From NCBI RefSeq assembly GCF_000421545.1, contig NZ_ATXF01000004.1, positions 620,001-684,000 of the forward strand: a stretch of DNA of 64,000 nucleotides. Direction: 5' to 3'. The notes beneath the pieces are model-generated. The model ran no database searches, had not been told where the DNA came from, and saw nothing but the letters and a program-made list of their open reading frames with translations. The stretch comes from Agromyces italicus DSM 16388. Lineage in GTDB: Bacteria > Actinomycetota > Actinomycetes > Actinomycetales > Microbacteriaceae. The position numbers and the translations under genes were made by a program. This document shows, piece after piece, positions 25,273 through 33,477 of this stretch. Within the stretch, counting starts at the first letter, position 1. Every line of letters begins with the position of its first letter.

Positions 25273-27077
25273 AAGAGAACTGGACGCTCTACAAGCAGGT
25301 TCTCGCTGAACTTCCCCACGAGGCTCGACGGTTCCTGCTGACGTACGCGACCCTCCAGGGGTTTCTCGCGATCCTCGACGGCGCTGCGCTCGGCCTCCTC
25401 GCAGTGGTGTTGGCCCCTTTGGTGAGCGGAAACCCCGTCGAACTTCCGATTCTCGGGTCGGTGTCCGGAGCCGGTGTGCTGATCCCGCTCGGGATCGTCT
25501 GCGTGCTCATCGTCCTCAAGGGGGTGCTCGCGCTCCTCCTGTACTGGGCGGCGACCCGCAGATTCGCGAGCTACGAACTCGACCTCGGCTCTCGGGTCTT
25601 CGCCGGTTTCACCAGGTCGCCGTGGGTCGACCGGCTCCGCAGAAACTCGTCCGATCTCGTTCGGATCACCGACGCGAGCGTCGCCACGACGATCTCCGGC
25701 TTCGTCCTCCCCGGGGCATCCCTCGTCGGGGAGGCGTTCAACTTCATCACCCTCCTCGTCGTGCTCGCGATCGCGCAGCCGTTCATCGGCGCGATCACCC
25801 TCGTGTATCTCGGGCTCGTCGGGCTCTTCCTGAACTTCCAGATCTCGCGACGGACCCGCCAAGCGGGACTGGTCGCACTGCGCTATTCACTTCGCTCATC
25901 CCGGCTCATCACCGAAATGGTCGGAGCCCTGAAAGAGGTGACGCTGCGGGGCAAGACGAACGAGGTCGCCGACGTCGTCCGTGCCAACCGATCGCATTCC
26001 ACGCGGGCGCGGGGCAACGCGCAGTTTCTCGGCCAGGTGCCGCGCTATACCCTCGAGGCGGCGATCATCGCCGGAATCGGCATCGTCGGGTTGGTCGGGT
26101 GGATGACGGGCGGCGTCGGCGGCGCCACCGCGGCCGTGGCCATCTTCGGACTCGCCGGTTTTCGGATGGCGCCCTCGGTGGTGCGCTTCCAGGGCGTCTT
26201 GTCGCAGCTCAATGTGAGTGCGCCCCACGCCCGGGCGGTCGTCGACGAGATCCGACGATCCGAATCGCTCACGGCGCATCTCTCGAATCGTGAATCGCTG
26301 CCGTTGCCCGTCGATCCCCGCGTCATCCGGTTCGAGTCGGTCAGCTTCTCGTACGCTCCCGACGTGGAGGACGCCGTCTCCGACCTGACCTTCGAGATTC
26401 CGTTCGGATCGACGGCCGCATTCGTCGGTGCGTCGGGAGCCGGCAAGTCCACGATCGTCGACCTCGTGCTGGGACTCATCGAACCGACGGCCGGTCGGGT
26501 GATGATCGACGACGTACCCCTCACCTCGCTGACGGACGCGTGGCGCGGGCGCGTCGCGTACGTACCCCAGGAGGTCTCGCTCTTCGACGCGACCGTCGCC
26601 CAGAACGTGGCACTGACCTGGACCGACGTCTTCGATGCGGAACGCGTGCGGACCGCCCTGGAGCGCGCGCACATGCTCGGCACGATCGAGACCCGCCTGG
26701 GTGGAATCGACGGGCGGATCGGGGAGCGGGGCATGGCGCTCTCGGGCGGCCAGCGCCAGCGTCTCGGCATCGCGCGTGCGCTCTACGTCGATCCGCTGGT
26801 GCTCGTGATGGACGAGGCGACGAGCGCGCTCGACACCGCGACCGAGGCTGCGGTGACGCAGTCGATCGCCGAGCTGCACGGATCCACGACGACGATCACC
26901 GTCGCCCATCGGCTCGCGACGATCAAGGAGGCGGACCGCATCTTCTTCATGAGCCGAGGACGACTGGTCGCGCAGGGCACGTTCGCCCAGCTCGTTCGCG
27001 ACGTGCCGGAGTTCGCCCAGCAGGCGGCGCTGGCAGGCCTCGCCGACTCCGCCGAAGGCACTCCGAGCCATGGCTGA
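25269..27077 (+). CDS. ABC transporter, fused membrane and ATPase domains (flippase-like)
   Basis: A 602-residue half-transporter. Residues 20-330 are a type I exporter membrane domain with about six helices. The nucleotide-binding domain follows: FVGASGAGKST (Walker A, 385-395), YVPQEVSLFD (Q-loop), LSGGQRQRL (signature, 491-499), LVLVMDEATSALD (Walker B and D-loop) and the H-loop VAHRL. Lying between two glycosyltransferases with overlapping ends on both sides, it probably flips a lipid-linked oligosaccharide as PglK does, and not a drug or peptide. It starts at GTG 25269. No separate Wzx-type flippase is present in the window, which makes this role more plausible. Confidence 0.82.
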   Translation: MKENWTLYKQVLAELPHEARRFLLTYATLQGFLAILDGAALGLLAVVLAPLVSGNPVELPILGSVSGAGVLIPLGIVCVLIVLKGVLALLLYWAATRRFASYELDLGSRVFAGFTRSPWVDRLRRNSSDLVRITDASVATTISGFVLPGASLVGEAFNFITLLVVLAIAQPFIGAITLVYLGLVGLFLNFQISRRTRQAGLVALRYSLRSSRLITEMVGALKEVTLRGKTNEVADVVRANRSHSTRARGNAQFLGQVPRYTLEAAIIAGIGIVGLVGWMTGGVGGATAAVAIFGLAGFRMAPSVVRFQGVLSQLNVSAPHARAVVDEIRRSESLTAHLSNRESLPLPVDPRVIRFESVSFSYAPDVEDAVSDLTFEIPFGSTAAFVGASGAGKSTIVDLVLGLIEPTAGRVMIDDVPLTSLTDAWRGRVAYVPQEVSLFDATVAQNVALTWTDVFDAERVRTALERAHMLGTIETRLGGIDGRIGERGMALSGGQRQRLGIARALYVDPLVLVMDEATSALDTATEAAVTQSIAELHGSTTTITVAHRLATIKEADRIFFMSRGRLVAQGTFAQLVRDVPEFAQQAALAGLADSAEGTPSHG

Positions 27078-28203
27078 CGACGTCCTCGGCGCCCCTCGTA
27101 TCGAGGTCGTCGTCGGCGTCCACACCGAAGCACGACCGATCGAACGTCTGGTCTCATCGGCGCTGCATTCGCAGGTGCCGCTCAGGGTCACGATCGTCGT
27201 GCACAACACCCCTCCCGAGGCGATCCGCGCTCGGCTGGGCGATCTCGCCGACGATCCCCGGGTGCGGCTGCTCGCACTCGATGACGGCGTTCGCTCGCCG
27301 GCGAACGCGTTCAATGCCGGGCTGGACGTCGCGGAGGGCGAATTCGTCAGTGTCATCGGGTCCGACGACGAGTTCGCGCCCGGCGCGCTCGACGCCTGGA
27401 TCGAGGTCGCCGATGCCAGCCGTGCGGACGTCGTCGTGGCGCCCGTCCGGCGCGACGACGGCGGCATGGGCACGGCGCCTCGGCCGCGCCCCGGCCGCAT
27501 CCGCGCCCTCGACGGCGATCGGGATCGTCTGTTCGAGCGTGCCGCGCCGCTCGGTCTCGTTCGTCGCAGCAGGTTCCCCGATCTGCGCTTCACCGTCGGA
27601 CTTCCTCGGGGCGAAGACCAGGCGTACACGCTCGAGCTCTGGTTCTCGGGGGCGAACGTCGTGTTCGACGCCGCGCTGCCGCCCTATCTGGAGCACGGCG
27701 ACCAGGACGGTCGCGTCACGTTCGCGCCCGGGCGCGCCGAAGACGACTTCGCCTTCCTCATCGCGATGGAATCGAGTTCCGTCTTCTCCCGCATGACCGT
27801 CGCCGCTCGCCGCGCCGTCGCGGCGAAGCTCCTGCGTGTGCATGTGATCGGAGCAATCGCGAGCCGCCTCTCCGGTTCGGGACTCGACGAAGCGGACCGC
27901 ACGGCGATCGATGCCGCCATCGCGCGCGTGCTGACGTGGGCGCCCGGCGTGCAAGGCATCCTGGCTCGGCGGGATCGAGCGCTCATCGCAGCATTCCGCG
28001 CGGGGAACGATACGGCCGTCCGGGAGATGCTTCGCGGACGCGCGTCGCTGCGGAGTCCGAGCGCGCTCATCACGGCCGACCCGTTCCGGATGTTCAGCCG
28101 GCATGCGCCGCTCAGGTCGCTGCTGGCCCAGCGCAGGGCGGCCGAGCGAATGGCCGCCGCCCGACGGGATGACGCGGCTCAGGAGGGTTCGCGCGCCGGC
28201 TGA
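27070..28203 (+). CDS. GT2 glycosyltransferase with long C-terminal extension
   Basis: A 377-residue protein starting inside the end of the ABC gene (8-bp overlap). The N-terminal ~200 residues are a GT-A fold: IEVVVGVHTEARPIERLVSS, VRSPANAFNAGLDVAEGEFV, then SVIGSDDEFAPG, where the usual DxD is replaced by SDDE, and a probable catalytic-loop LPRGEDQAYTLELW. The remaining ~170 residues are helical and Ala/Arg-rich and look like a membrane-associated extension. It runs into the convergent gene at 28179 with a 25-bp overlap. Donor sugar unknown. Confidence 0.78.
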   Translation: MADDVLGAPRIEVVVGVHTEARPIERLVSSALHSQVPLRVTIVVHNTPPEAIRARLGDLADDPRVRLLALDDGVRSPANAFNAGLDVAEGEFVSVIGSDDEFAPGALDAWIEVADASRADVVVAPVRRDDGGMGTAPRPRPGRIRALDGDRDRLFERAAPLGLVRRSRFPDLRFTVGLPRGEDQAYTLELWFSGANVVFDAALPPYLEHGDQDGRVTFAPGRAEDDFAFLIAMESSSVFSRMTVAARRAVAAKLLRVHVIGAIASRLSGSGLDEADRTAIDAAIARVLTWAPGVQGILARRDRALIAAFRAGNDTAVREMLRGRASLRSPSALITADPFRMFSRHAPLRSLLAQRRAAERMAAARRDDAAQEGSRAG

Positions 28204-29330
28204 AGCGACCCGACGGCGCGATCCCACACCGGGAGTTGCGACTCGGCCGAGAGCGATCGCGCGGCCGCATCGACGGACGCCTTCCACCGGGCGACGGTCT
28301 CCGGTGTCAGCTCGTCGACGACGCGCCTGATGTCATCGACTTCGAAGCCATCGGTCACCGCGCCGAGCGAGTGCTCTCGGACGAGCCCCGACATCGCCGG
28401 GGTGGGGCCGACGATGATGCCGACCCGAGCCTGCACGTAGTCGAAGAACTTGTTCGGCAGGGCGAGCGCGTTGTTCGTCACCGTGGGGGGAAGCACGTGG
28501 ATGCCGACATCGTGAGCGCTGATGAGTCCGAGCAGCTCGTCATGCGGGACCGCGTCCTCCACTCGGACCCGATCACCGAGCGTGGCGGCGAGCCGGCGGA
28601 GTTCGGCGACGTAGGCCGGGTCGTTCGGGGCGAGGTACATCGTCAACGAGACATCCGCCGACGACGCAGCCACGCCGCGGAGCATGTTCTCGAGGCGACG
28701 ACTCCGAAGCGAGGCGCCCGGGTGGATGATGCTGATCGGTGTATGCACCTGGCTCGGCTCCACCGGCGCGAACGCAGGAGAGTTCGTGACGACGTCGGCC
28801 TCGAGGTCGAACGGCCGGTACGCATCGGCGACGGTCGAACCGACGGTCGTGAGCGAGGCGGCCTGCGGTGCGTAGCGGCGAATGAGCCACTCCAGGTACG
28901 GCTTGCGCCATCGGACCCAGTGCGGGTTGTCGTCGTGGAGACCCGGGTAGAACTCGTGCAGGTCCGCATGCACACTCGGGCCGGGCGCAAGCGTCAACGC
29001 GAGCGGGAGGGTCTCGATGTCGTTCGCGAGCACCCGGTCGGGGCGCTCGCTGCGGAGTGCCTTCCGTGCTGCGCGCACGGTCGGATCCGTCCAGTAGAGC
29101 AGGCGGTACGCACGCAGCCGCAGGAGCATACCCTCTGCGTAGAACCGCGCCCGGCGCCGTCGGCCAGTCGGGGGGACCGGAAGCTCGACATGGCGGTCTG
29201 CGCCGACCACCGCCGGGCCCCACCCGGCCGTGACGACTCGGTACGTCTCGGAGAAGAGCGCGATCTGCCGACGCAGTCTCGCGTCCTGTTCGAGCCGCGA
29301 GAACGACAGGATCAAGAGCGTGTCTGTCAT
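28179..29330 (-). CDS. GT-B glycosyltransferase, second of the paralogous pair
   Basis: A 383-residue protein starting TLLILSFSRLEQDARLRRQI. It shares with the protein at 24046 the early SFSxxExDxRxRRQI phrase, an HADLHEFYPGLHDDNP acceptor loop and the donor-side ALALPNKFFDYVQARVGIIV followed by SGLVREHSLGAV. It sits on the opposite strand, convergent with the GT2 gene, with overlapping ends and no room for a terminator. The duplication probably gave two transferases of related chemistry and different linkage. Substrate unknown. Confidence 0.78.
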   Translation of the reverse strand: MTDTLLILSFSRLEQDARLRRQIALFSETYRVVTAGWGPAVVGADRHVELPVPPTGRRRRARFYAEGMLLRLRAYRLLYWTDPTVRAARKALRSERPDRVLANDIETLPLALTLAPGPSVHADLHEFYPGLHDDNPHWVRWRKPYLEWLIRRYAPQAASLTTVGSTVADAYRPFDLEADVVTNSPAFAPVEPSQVHTPISIIHPGASLRSRRLENMLRGVAASSADVSLTMYLAPNDPAYVAELRRLAATLGDRVRVEDAVPHDELLGLISAHDVGIHVLPPTVTNNALALPNKFFDYVQARVGIIVGPTPAMSGLVREHSLGAVTDGFEVDDIRRVVDELTPETVARWKASVDAAARSLSAESQLPVWDRAVGSLQPAREPS

Positions 29331-29368
29331 GGCCGACCTCCCGCGGGCCGACGCCCAAGATGTGGGGC

Positions 29369-29374
29369 TAGACT
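29369..29374 (+). promoter_or_regulatory. -10 box of the 29416-31154 gene pair
   Basis: TAGACT in the 58-bp divergent spacer. A transcript from it would begin near 29381 and include the GGAGG at 29403-29407. Confidence 0.45.
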
Positions 29375-29415
29375 AACGCGGCGATGCCATGGATCAAAAA
29401 GCGGAGGTGCGCCCG

Positions 29416-29838
29416 GTGCTCGTGGTGATCATGTCTCCGAACGGCCTCTTCGACGAAGCATCGCTTCCGCGACGGAGCACCGACGACTCCGTGGTCGTGG
29501 TCTCGTTCGTGCCGGTCGACGACGTCACGGCGATCGTTCTCCACCGCCCGACCGGGCTGTCGGAACGGGTGGTGCGGGCGATGTCGCGCACCGCGGTCGC
29601 GCGTGAGATGCTTCGTCTGACGCCGCTCGATTCCGGCGTCCGATTCCTCCGGGCCGCCCGACGGGATGCGCGGGTTCGTCGCGCGCTCGCAGATGCCGAC
29701 CTCGTCGTCGCCCCCGAGCGGGACGGCGCGCTCGCGGCGTGGCATGCCGCGCGGGCCCTCGGACGCGCAGGCCGGAATACCGTCACGATGTTCGGCTATC
29801 CCGCGGCGCGTGCCGCGATCGATCGGATCACCGCATGA
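29416..29838 (+). CDS. small protein of unknown function coupled to a glycosyltransferase
   Basis: I do not recognise this 140-residue protein. I chose GTG 29416 because GGAGG (29403-29407) lies eight bases upstream; ATG 29389 would add nine residues but has no ribosome-binding site. It begins VLVVIMSPNGLFDEAS and alternates hydrophobic strands (DSVVVVSFVPVDDVTAIVL) with Arg-rich helices, then ADLVVAPERDGALAAWHAAR and TVTMFGYPAARAAIDR. The pattern suggests a compact alpha/beta domain like the N-terminal half of a GT-B enzyme. Its stop overlaps the following GT4 start as ATGA, so it may be an accessory subunit of that enzyme. Confidence 0.6.
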   Translation: MLVVIMSPNGLFDEASLPRRSTDDSVVVVSFVPVDDVTAIVLHRPTGLSERVVRAMSRTAVAREMLRLTPLDSGVRFLRAARRDARVRRALADADLVVAPERDGALAAWHAARALGRAGRNTVTMFGYPAARAAIDRITA

Positions 29839-31154
29839 GCGACCGCCCGCACCTGCTCTACACCGCGTGGAGCTTTCCCCCCAGCCGGGCCGGAGGCGTG
29901 TATCGCGCACTCGCGACGGTGAACGCGTTCGCCGAGGCCGGGTGGGACGTGACCGTCCTGACCGTCCCGCGACGTCTGCTCGAGGAGTCGACCGGAACGG
30001 ACGAACTGCTCGAGGCGCGCATCCATCCGGGCGTCGACGTGGTGCGCATCGATGCCGATGTCCCGGCGTTCCAGAACGACATCTCGACCTGGCCGAGACG
30101 ACGGGCTCGCCACGCGGAAGTGTGGAAGCTCATGGACCTGTGGCGCGACATGATCCGGTTCCCCGAGCCGAACTACGGACGGTGGCGACCGGAGCTCGAG
30201 CGCGCTGCGGAACGCGTGCACCGCGCGCATCCCGTGGACCTCGCGATCGGCACGGCCAACCCCCACGTCGATTTCATCCCCGGCTGGTTCCTGCACCGCC
30301 GCTTCGGAGTGGCTCACGTCATGGACTACCGGGACGCGTGGCAGCTGGACGTCTTCTCGGGCCGGAAGCAGATCACCGCGATCCCTGCGGTCGGGCGCTG
30401 GGAGCGCCGGTTGATGGCGACCGCCGCCGAAGTGTGGTTCGTCAATGACGCGATCCGCGAATGGCACGTCGCGCAGCACCCCGGGCTGGCCGATCGCATG
30501 AGGGTGGTCGCGAACGGATACGACGAGTACGACGCGCCGCTCGGGGTGCCCGTGCGGGACGAACGCGAGGAGGGACTCGTGTTCGGCTACATCGGCACCA
30601 TCTCGTCGAAGGTGCCGCTCGTGCCGCTCCTCGAGGGCTGGCGGCTCGCGCGGGAGTCGAACCCCGACCTCGCCGGGTCCCGCCTCGCGGTCTACGGCTA
30701 CCTCGGGCACTTCGGCGCTGCGAACGTCGAATTCGCGGAGGCGCTGGACCGGGCTCGCATGCACGGGGTCACCTTCGAAGGTCCGGTGAGCAAGGCGATG
30801 ATCGGCGAGACCTACCGAAGCCTCGACGCGGTCGTACTGGCGCTCGGCACCGGCCGATACGTCACGAGCGGAAAGGTGTTCGAGTACGCGGCGACCGGCA
30901 TGCCGGTCGTCTCGGTGCACGACCCGTCGAATGCGGCCACCGAGGTGCTGCGCGAATCACCGGCATCGGTAGCGACGCGCTCGCTGTCGCCGCAGGACAT
31001 CGCGGAGGCGATCTCCGCGGCGGCTCGCCTCGCGCTGTCCCAGACCGCTTCGCAGCGTGCCGAGGCGCAGGCGTGGGCGACGCAGTTCGAGCGGAGCCGT
31101 CAGCTGACCCCCCGTATCGCCGCGCTCGCACCCGAGCGGAGCGTCAGCGGGTAG
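29835..31154 (+). CDS. GT4-like glycosyltransferase
   Basis: A 439-residue GT-B enzyme starting LLYTAWSFPPSRAGGVYRAL, a common opening of this group. VAHVMDYRDAWQLDVFSGRK (about 155-175) is the acceptor region, VVANGYDEYDAP and LVFGYIGTISSKVPLVPLLE open the donor domain, and VSKAMIGETYRSLDAVVLAL and SGKVFEYAATGMPVVSV carry the conserved Lys and Glu. It is coupled to the unknown small gene upstream. Its 3' end overlaps a convergent GT4 gene by 11 bp. Substrate unknown. Confidence 0.85.
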   Translation: MSDRPHLLYTAWSFPPSRAGGVYRALATVNAFAEAGWDVTVLTVPRRLLEESTGTDELLEARIHPGVDVVRIDADVPAFQNDISTWPRRRARHAEVWKLMDLWRDMIRFPEPNYGRWRPELERAAERVHRAHPVDLAIGTANPHVDFIPGWFLHRRFGVAHVMDYRDAWQLDVFSGRKQITAIPAVGRWERRLMATAAEVWFVNDAIREWHVAQHPGLADRMRVVANGYDEYDAPLGVPVRDEREEGLVFGYIGTISSKVPLVPLLEGWRLARESNPDLAGSRLAVYGYLGHFGAANVEFAEALDRARMHGVTFEGPVSKAMIGETYRSLDAVVLALGTGRYVTSGKVFEYAATGMPVVSVHDPSNAATEVLRESPASVATRSLSPQDIAEAISAAARLALSQTASQRAEAQAWATQFERSRQLTPRIAALAPERSVSG

Positions 31155-32244
31155 TCGATCCACGACCGCGCGCGAGCTCGTACGCGGCGTGGTATCCGTC
31201 CAGCACGCGTGACGGCCGGAACCGGTCGCCGATGGTCGCGGCCACGAGCTGCGGCGAGAGCTCAGCGCGGCGTCGCCACAGGCTCAGCACGGCATCGGCG
31301 TACGCCGCCGGAGTACGCGGCTCGACCAGCACGCCGTTGTCGGCGACGATGTAGTCGCGCTGTCCGCCTCGCGCCCCGATGACGACGGGGCGGCCGTGGG
31401 TGATGGCCTCGAGTGCGCTGAGGCAGAGTGTCTCCCCTCTGGTCGGGAGGACGAACACGTCGGCGGCGTCGAGGGCGGCGGCGACCCCGGCGCCGTCGAC
31501 CGCGCCGAGGAGCTCCAACCGGTCCTCGGGCCGTGCCGCCTGCTCGACGGTCTCGCGCAACGGGCCGTCGCCGACCCAGGTCAGCTCCGCGGCGACCCCG
31601 CGACGATGCAGCTCTCGGACCGTCTCGAGCGCGAGGAGAGGGTCTTTGCCGTGCACGAGTCCGCCCACCGCCACGAGGCGGATACGTGTGTCATCGTGCG
31701 GCGGCGCGACGATGGGTGCGGCGGGCACGACGGACGGCACGATCGAGATGGGACCGCGTCGATGCTGCCGAACCCGGTCGGCCAGGTAGGTGCTCACGGT
31801 CGTCACGACATCGGGTCGACGGAGCAGTGGAGCCGTCGCTCGCAGGACGACCCGGCCCCGCGACGTCAGCGTGCTCGGATCGGCGATGCCGGACCAGTGC
31901 TCGGAATGGACCCATGGCGTGTCGACCGGTCTGCCGGCGAACGGCATGAGCGTGTTGAACGCTTGCGTGTGCAGCACGTCGGCGCGCCGGATGCTCGCCT
32001 TCAGCGGCCCCCAGACCCGGCGGAGGTCGAGCGGGTTGGAACGGGAGACGGTCATCCGCGTGATCGGGATCGCGCTCCGGCGGTCGACCACGAGATCGTC
32101 TGGCGTGATCCGCCCGGGTGGGGCGAGATGGATGATCTCGACGTCGTTCTCGGTGGCGATGAGTTCCGCGTCCCGGTGGACGAACACCCCGGATACGGGG
32201 GAGGCGACACTCGGGTACCACGCCGTCACCATCACCACTCGCAC
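31144..32244 (-). CDS. GT4 glycosyltransferase (tandem paralogue 1)
   Basis: A 366-residue GT-B enzyme. It opens RVVMVTAWYPSVASPVSGVF, has DTPWVHSEHWSGIADP near residue 110, and a donor domain with IRLVAVGGLVHGKDPLLALE, VFVLPTRGETLCLSALEAIT and GRPVVIGARGGQRDYI. The neighbour at 32299 shares WVHSEHWSGI, the GGL-x-x-KxPLLA phrase and the DAADxFxLPTxGE motif, so the two arose by tandem duplication. The GTG start at 32244 is six bases after TAGAGT (32251-32256). Substrate unknown; a sugar attached to a lipid-linked intermediate is likely. Confidence 0.85.
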   Translation of the reverse strand: MRVVMVTAWYPSVASPVSGVFVHRDAELIATENDVEIIHLAPPGRITPDDLVVDRRSAIPITRMTVSRSNPLDLRRVWGPLKASIRRADVLHTQAFNTLMPFAGRPVDTPWVHSEHWSGIADPSTLTSRGRVVLRATAPLLRRPDVVTTVSTYLADRVRQHRRGPISIVPSVVPAAPIVAPPHDDTRIRLVAVGGLVHGKDPLLALETVRELHRRGVAAELTWVGDGPLRETVEQAARPEDRLELLGAVDGAGVAAALDAADVFVLPTRGETLCLSALEAITHGRPVVIGARGGQRDYIVADNGVLVEPRTPAAYADAVLSLWRRRAELSPQLVAATIGDRFRPSRVLDGYHAAYELARGRGSTTR

Positions 32245-32250
32245 GCGGAT

Positions 32251-32256
32251 ACTCTA
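32251..32256 (-). promoter_or_regulatory. -10 box of the GT4 gene at 31144-32244
   Basis: TAGAGT on the minus strand, six bases before GTG 32244. Confidence 0.5.
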
Positions 32257-32298
32257 GCCAAGTCGACCTGGTGAGACCTCCGAAGCGTCGCATCGCGC

Positions 32299-33390
32299 TC
32301 AGCGCGGCGCGGTGACCCCGGCCATCGCGTAGGCCGCCTCCAGTCCCGCGCGAACCGCAGCCGGCGTGAATCGGCCGGCGACGGTGTCCACGATGTCCTG
32401 TGCGGAGAGGTCGCGCGTCGCCGCGCTCACCGCGAGCACGGCGTCCGCATAGGCCTGGCCCGTCTGCTCCGCGACGAAGACGCTCACCTGGGGATCCGCG
32501 TAGTCGACGGCCCCCGTCTCGGCACCGCTCACGATGGGGCGGCCATGGCTGAGCGCCTCGGCGGCGACGACGCAGAAGTTCTCTCCCTGCGTGGGCAGCA
32601 GGAAGATGTCGGCGGCGTCGAGGGCAGCAGCAACGCCCGCGTCGTCGAGCACCCCGGTGAGCCGGACCCGCTCCGCCACCCCCAGGGCGGATGCCTCGGC
32701 GAGCATCGCGTCGCGCTCCGGTCCGTCGCCCACCCAGGTCAGGTGGCTGTCGCAGCCCTCACCGACGAGATGAGCGAGGGCCTGGACCGCGAGGAGCGGC
32801 CCTTTGCGTGGGATGAGTCCACCCACCGCGACGATGCGGAGAACGGCTTCGCGCGGCGGATCGACCACGACCGTCGCCGGGACGATGCAGGGCACGATCA
32901 CCGTCGGCCCCGTGCGATGGGCACGTACGGCGTCGGCGAGTCGACGACTCTCCGTCACGACGACATCGGGGCCGCCCAGCGCGGGCAGGAGCATCCGCCT
33001 GATCATCCGTTCCGCCGGTGCGAGGGTGGCCGGGGCGGTGATGCCCGACCAGTGCTCCGAGTGAACCCATGCGCGGTCGGTCGGCCGTTTCCTGCCCCAC
33101 GGGAGCAACCCCGTCAGCGCATGCGTATGCACGACGTCGGCATTCGCGGCGCGGGCGGCGACGATTCGTCTGGCCCGCAGGTAGTCGAACGGGTCGGCCC
33201 GGGAGAGTGCGATGCGCTCGAGCGTGAACGGACCGTCTGGTTCGGGGTCTCCGCTCGTTCGCTGCCAGTCGAGATGGAGCACGTGCACGTCGTGCTCGGC
33301 GCCGAGTGCCGCTGCCTCGCGCGCGACGAACCGCCCGGACGCCCAGGATTCCGCCGTCGGGAACCATGGCGTCATGATGAGGATCTGCAC
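32299..33390 (-). CDS. GT4 glycosyltransferase (tandem paralogue 2)
   Basis: A 363-residue GT-B enzyme. Start region ILIMTPWFPTAESWASGRFV, then RAWVHSEHWSGITAP, VVAVGGL-type donor entry LRIVAVGGLIPRKGPLLAVQ, and DIFLLPTQGENFCVVAAEAL with RPIVSGAETGAVDY. Compared with its neighbour at 31144 the donor-loop residues differ (ENFCVVAAE against ETLCLSALE), so donor or acceptor choice may differ. The GTG start at 33390 follows TAGCGT by six bases. Both paralogues have their own promoter boxes, so they need not be co-transcribed. Confidence 0.85.
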   Translation of the reverse strand: MQILIMTPWFPTAESWASGRFVAREAAALGAEHDVHVLHLDWQRTSGDPEPDGPFTLERIALSRADPFDYLRARRIVAARAANADVVHTHALTGLLPWGRKRPTDRAWVHSEHWSGITAPATLAPAERMIRRMLLPALGGPDVVVTESRRLADAVRAHRTGPTVIVPCIVPATVVVDPPREAVLRIVAVGGLIPRKGPLLAVQALAHLVGEGCDSHLTWVGDGPERDAMLAEASALGVAERVRLTGVLDDAGVAAALDAADIFLLPTQGENFCVVAAEALSHGRPIVSGAETGAVDYADPQVSVFVAEQTGQAYADAVLAVSAATRDLSAQDIVDTVAGRFTPAAVRAGLEAAYAMAGVTAPR

Positions 33391-33396
33391 TCGGCC

Positions 33397-33402
33397 ACGC
33401 TA
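33397..33402 (-). promoter_or_regulatory. -10 box of the GT4 gene at 32299-33390
   Basis: TAGCGT on the minus strand, six bases before GTG 33390. Confidence 0.35.
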
Positions 33403-33463
33403 CCAACGGAGGCCCGCGCGTGTGCGTCGCGATGCCCGACGGGCACCTGGAGCTCGCGGCGGC

Positions 33464-33469
33464 TAAACT
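33464..33469 (+). promoter_or_regulatory. -10 box of the UDP-GlcNAc 2-epimerase gene
   Basis: TAAACT, eight bases before GTG 33478, again implying a leaderless mRNA. Confidence 0.5.
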
Positions 33470-33477
33470 CGACGTTC

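Noticed and set aside
25269..27077. Antibiotic or peptide exporter
   Set aside because: It overlaps glycosyltransferase genes on both sides and no peptide or resistance gene is near, so a glycolipid flippase role is more likely.
32545..33477. N-terminal extension of the 2-epimerase to 669 residues
   Set aside because: It is antisense to a GT4 gene; the epimerase motif VGARPQF begins right after GTG 33478.
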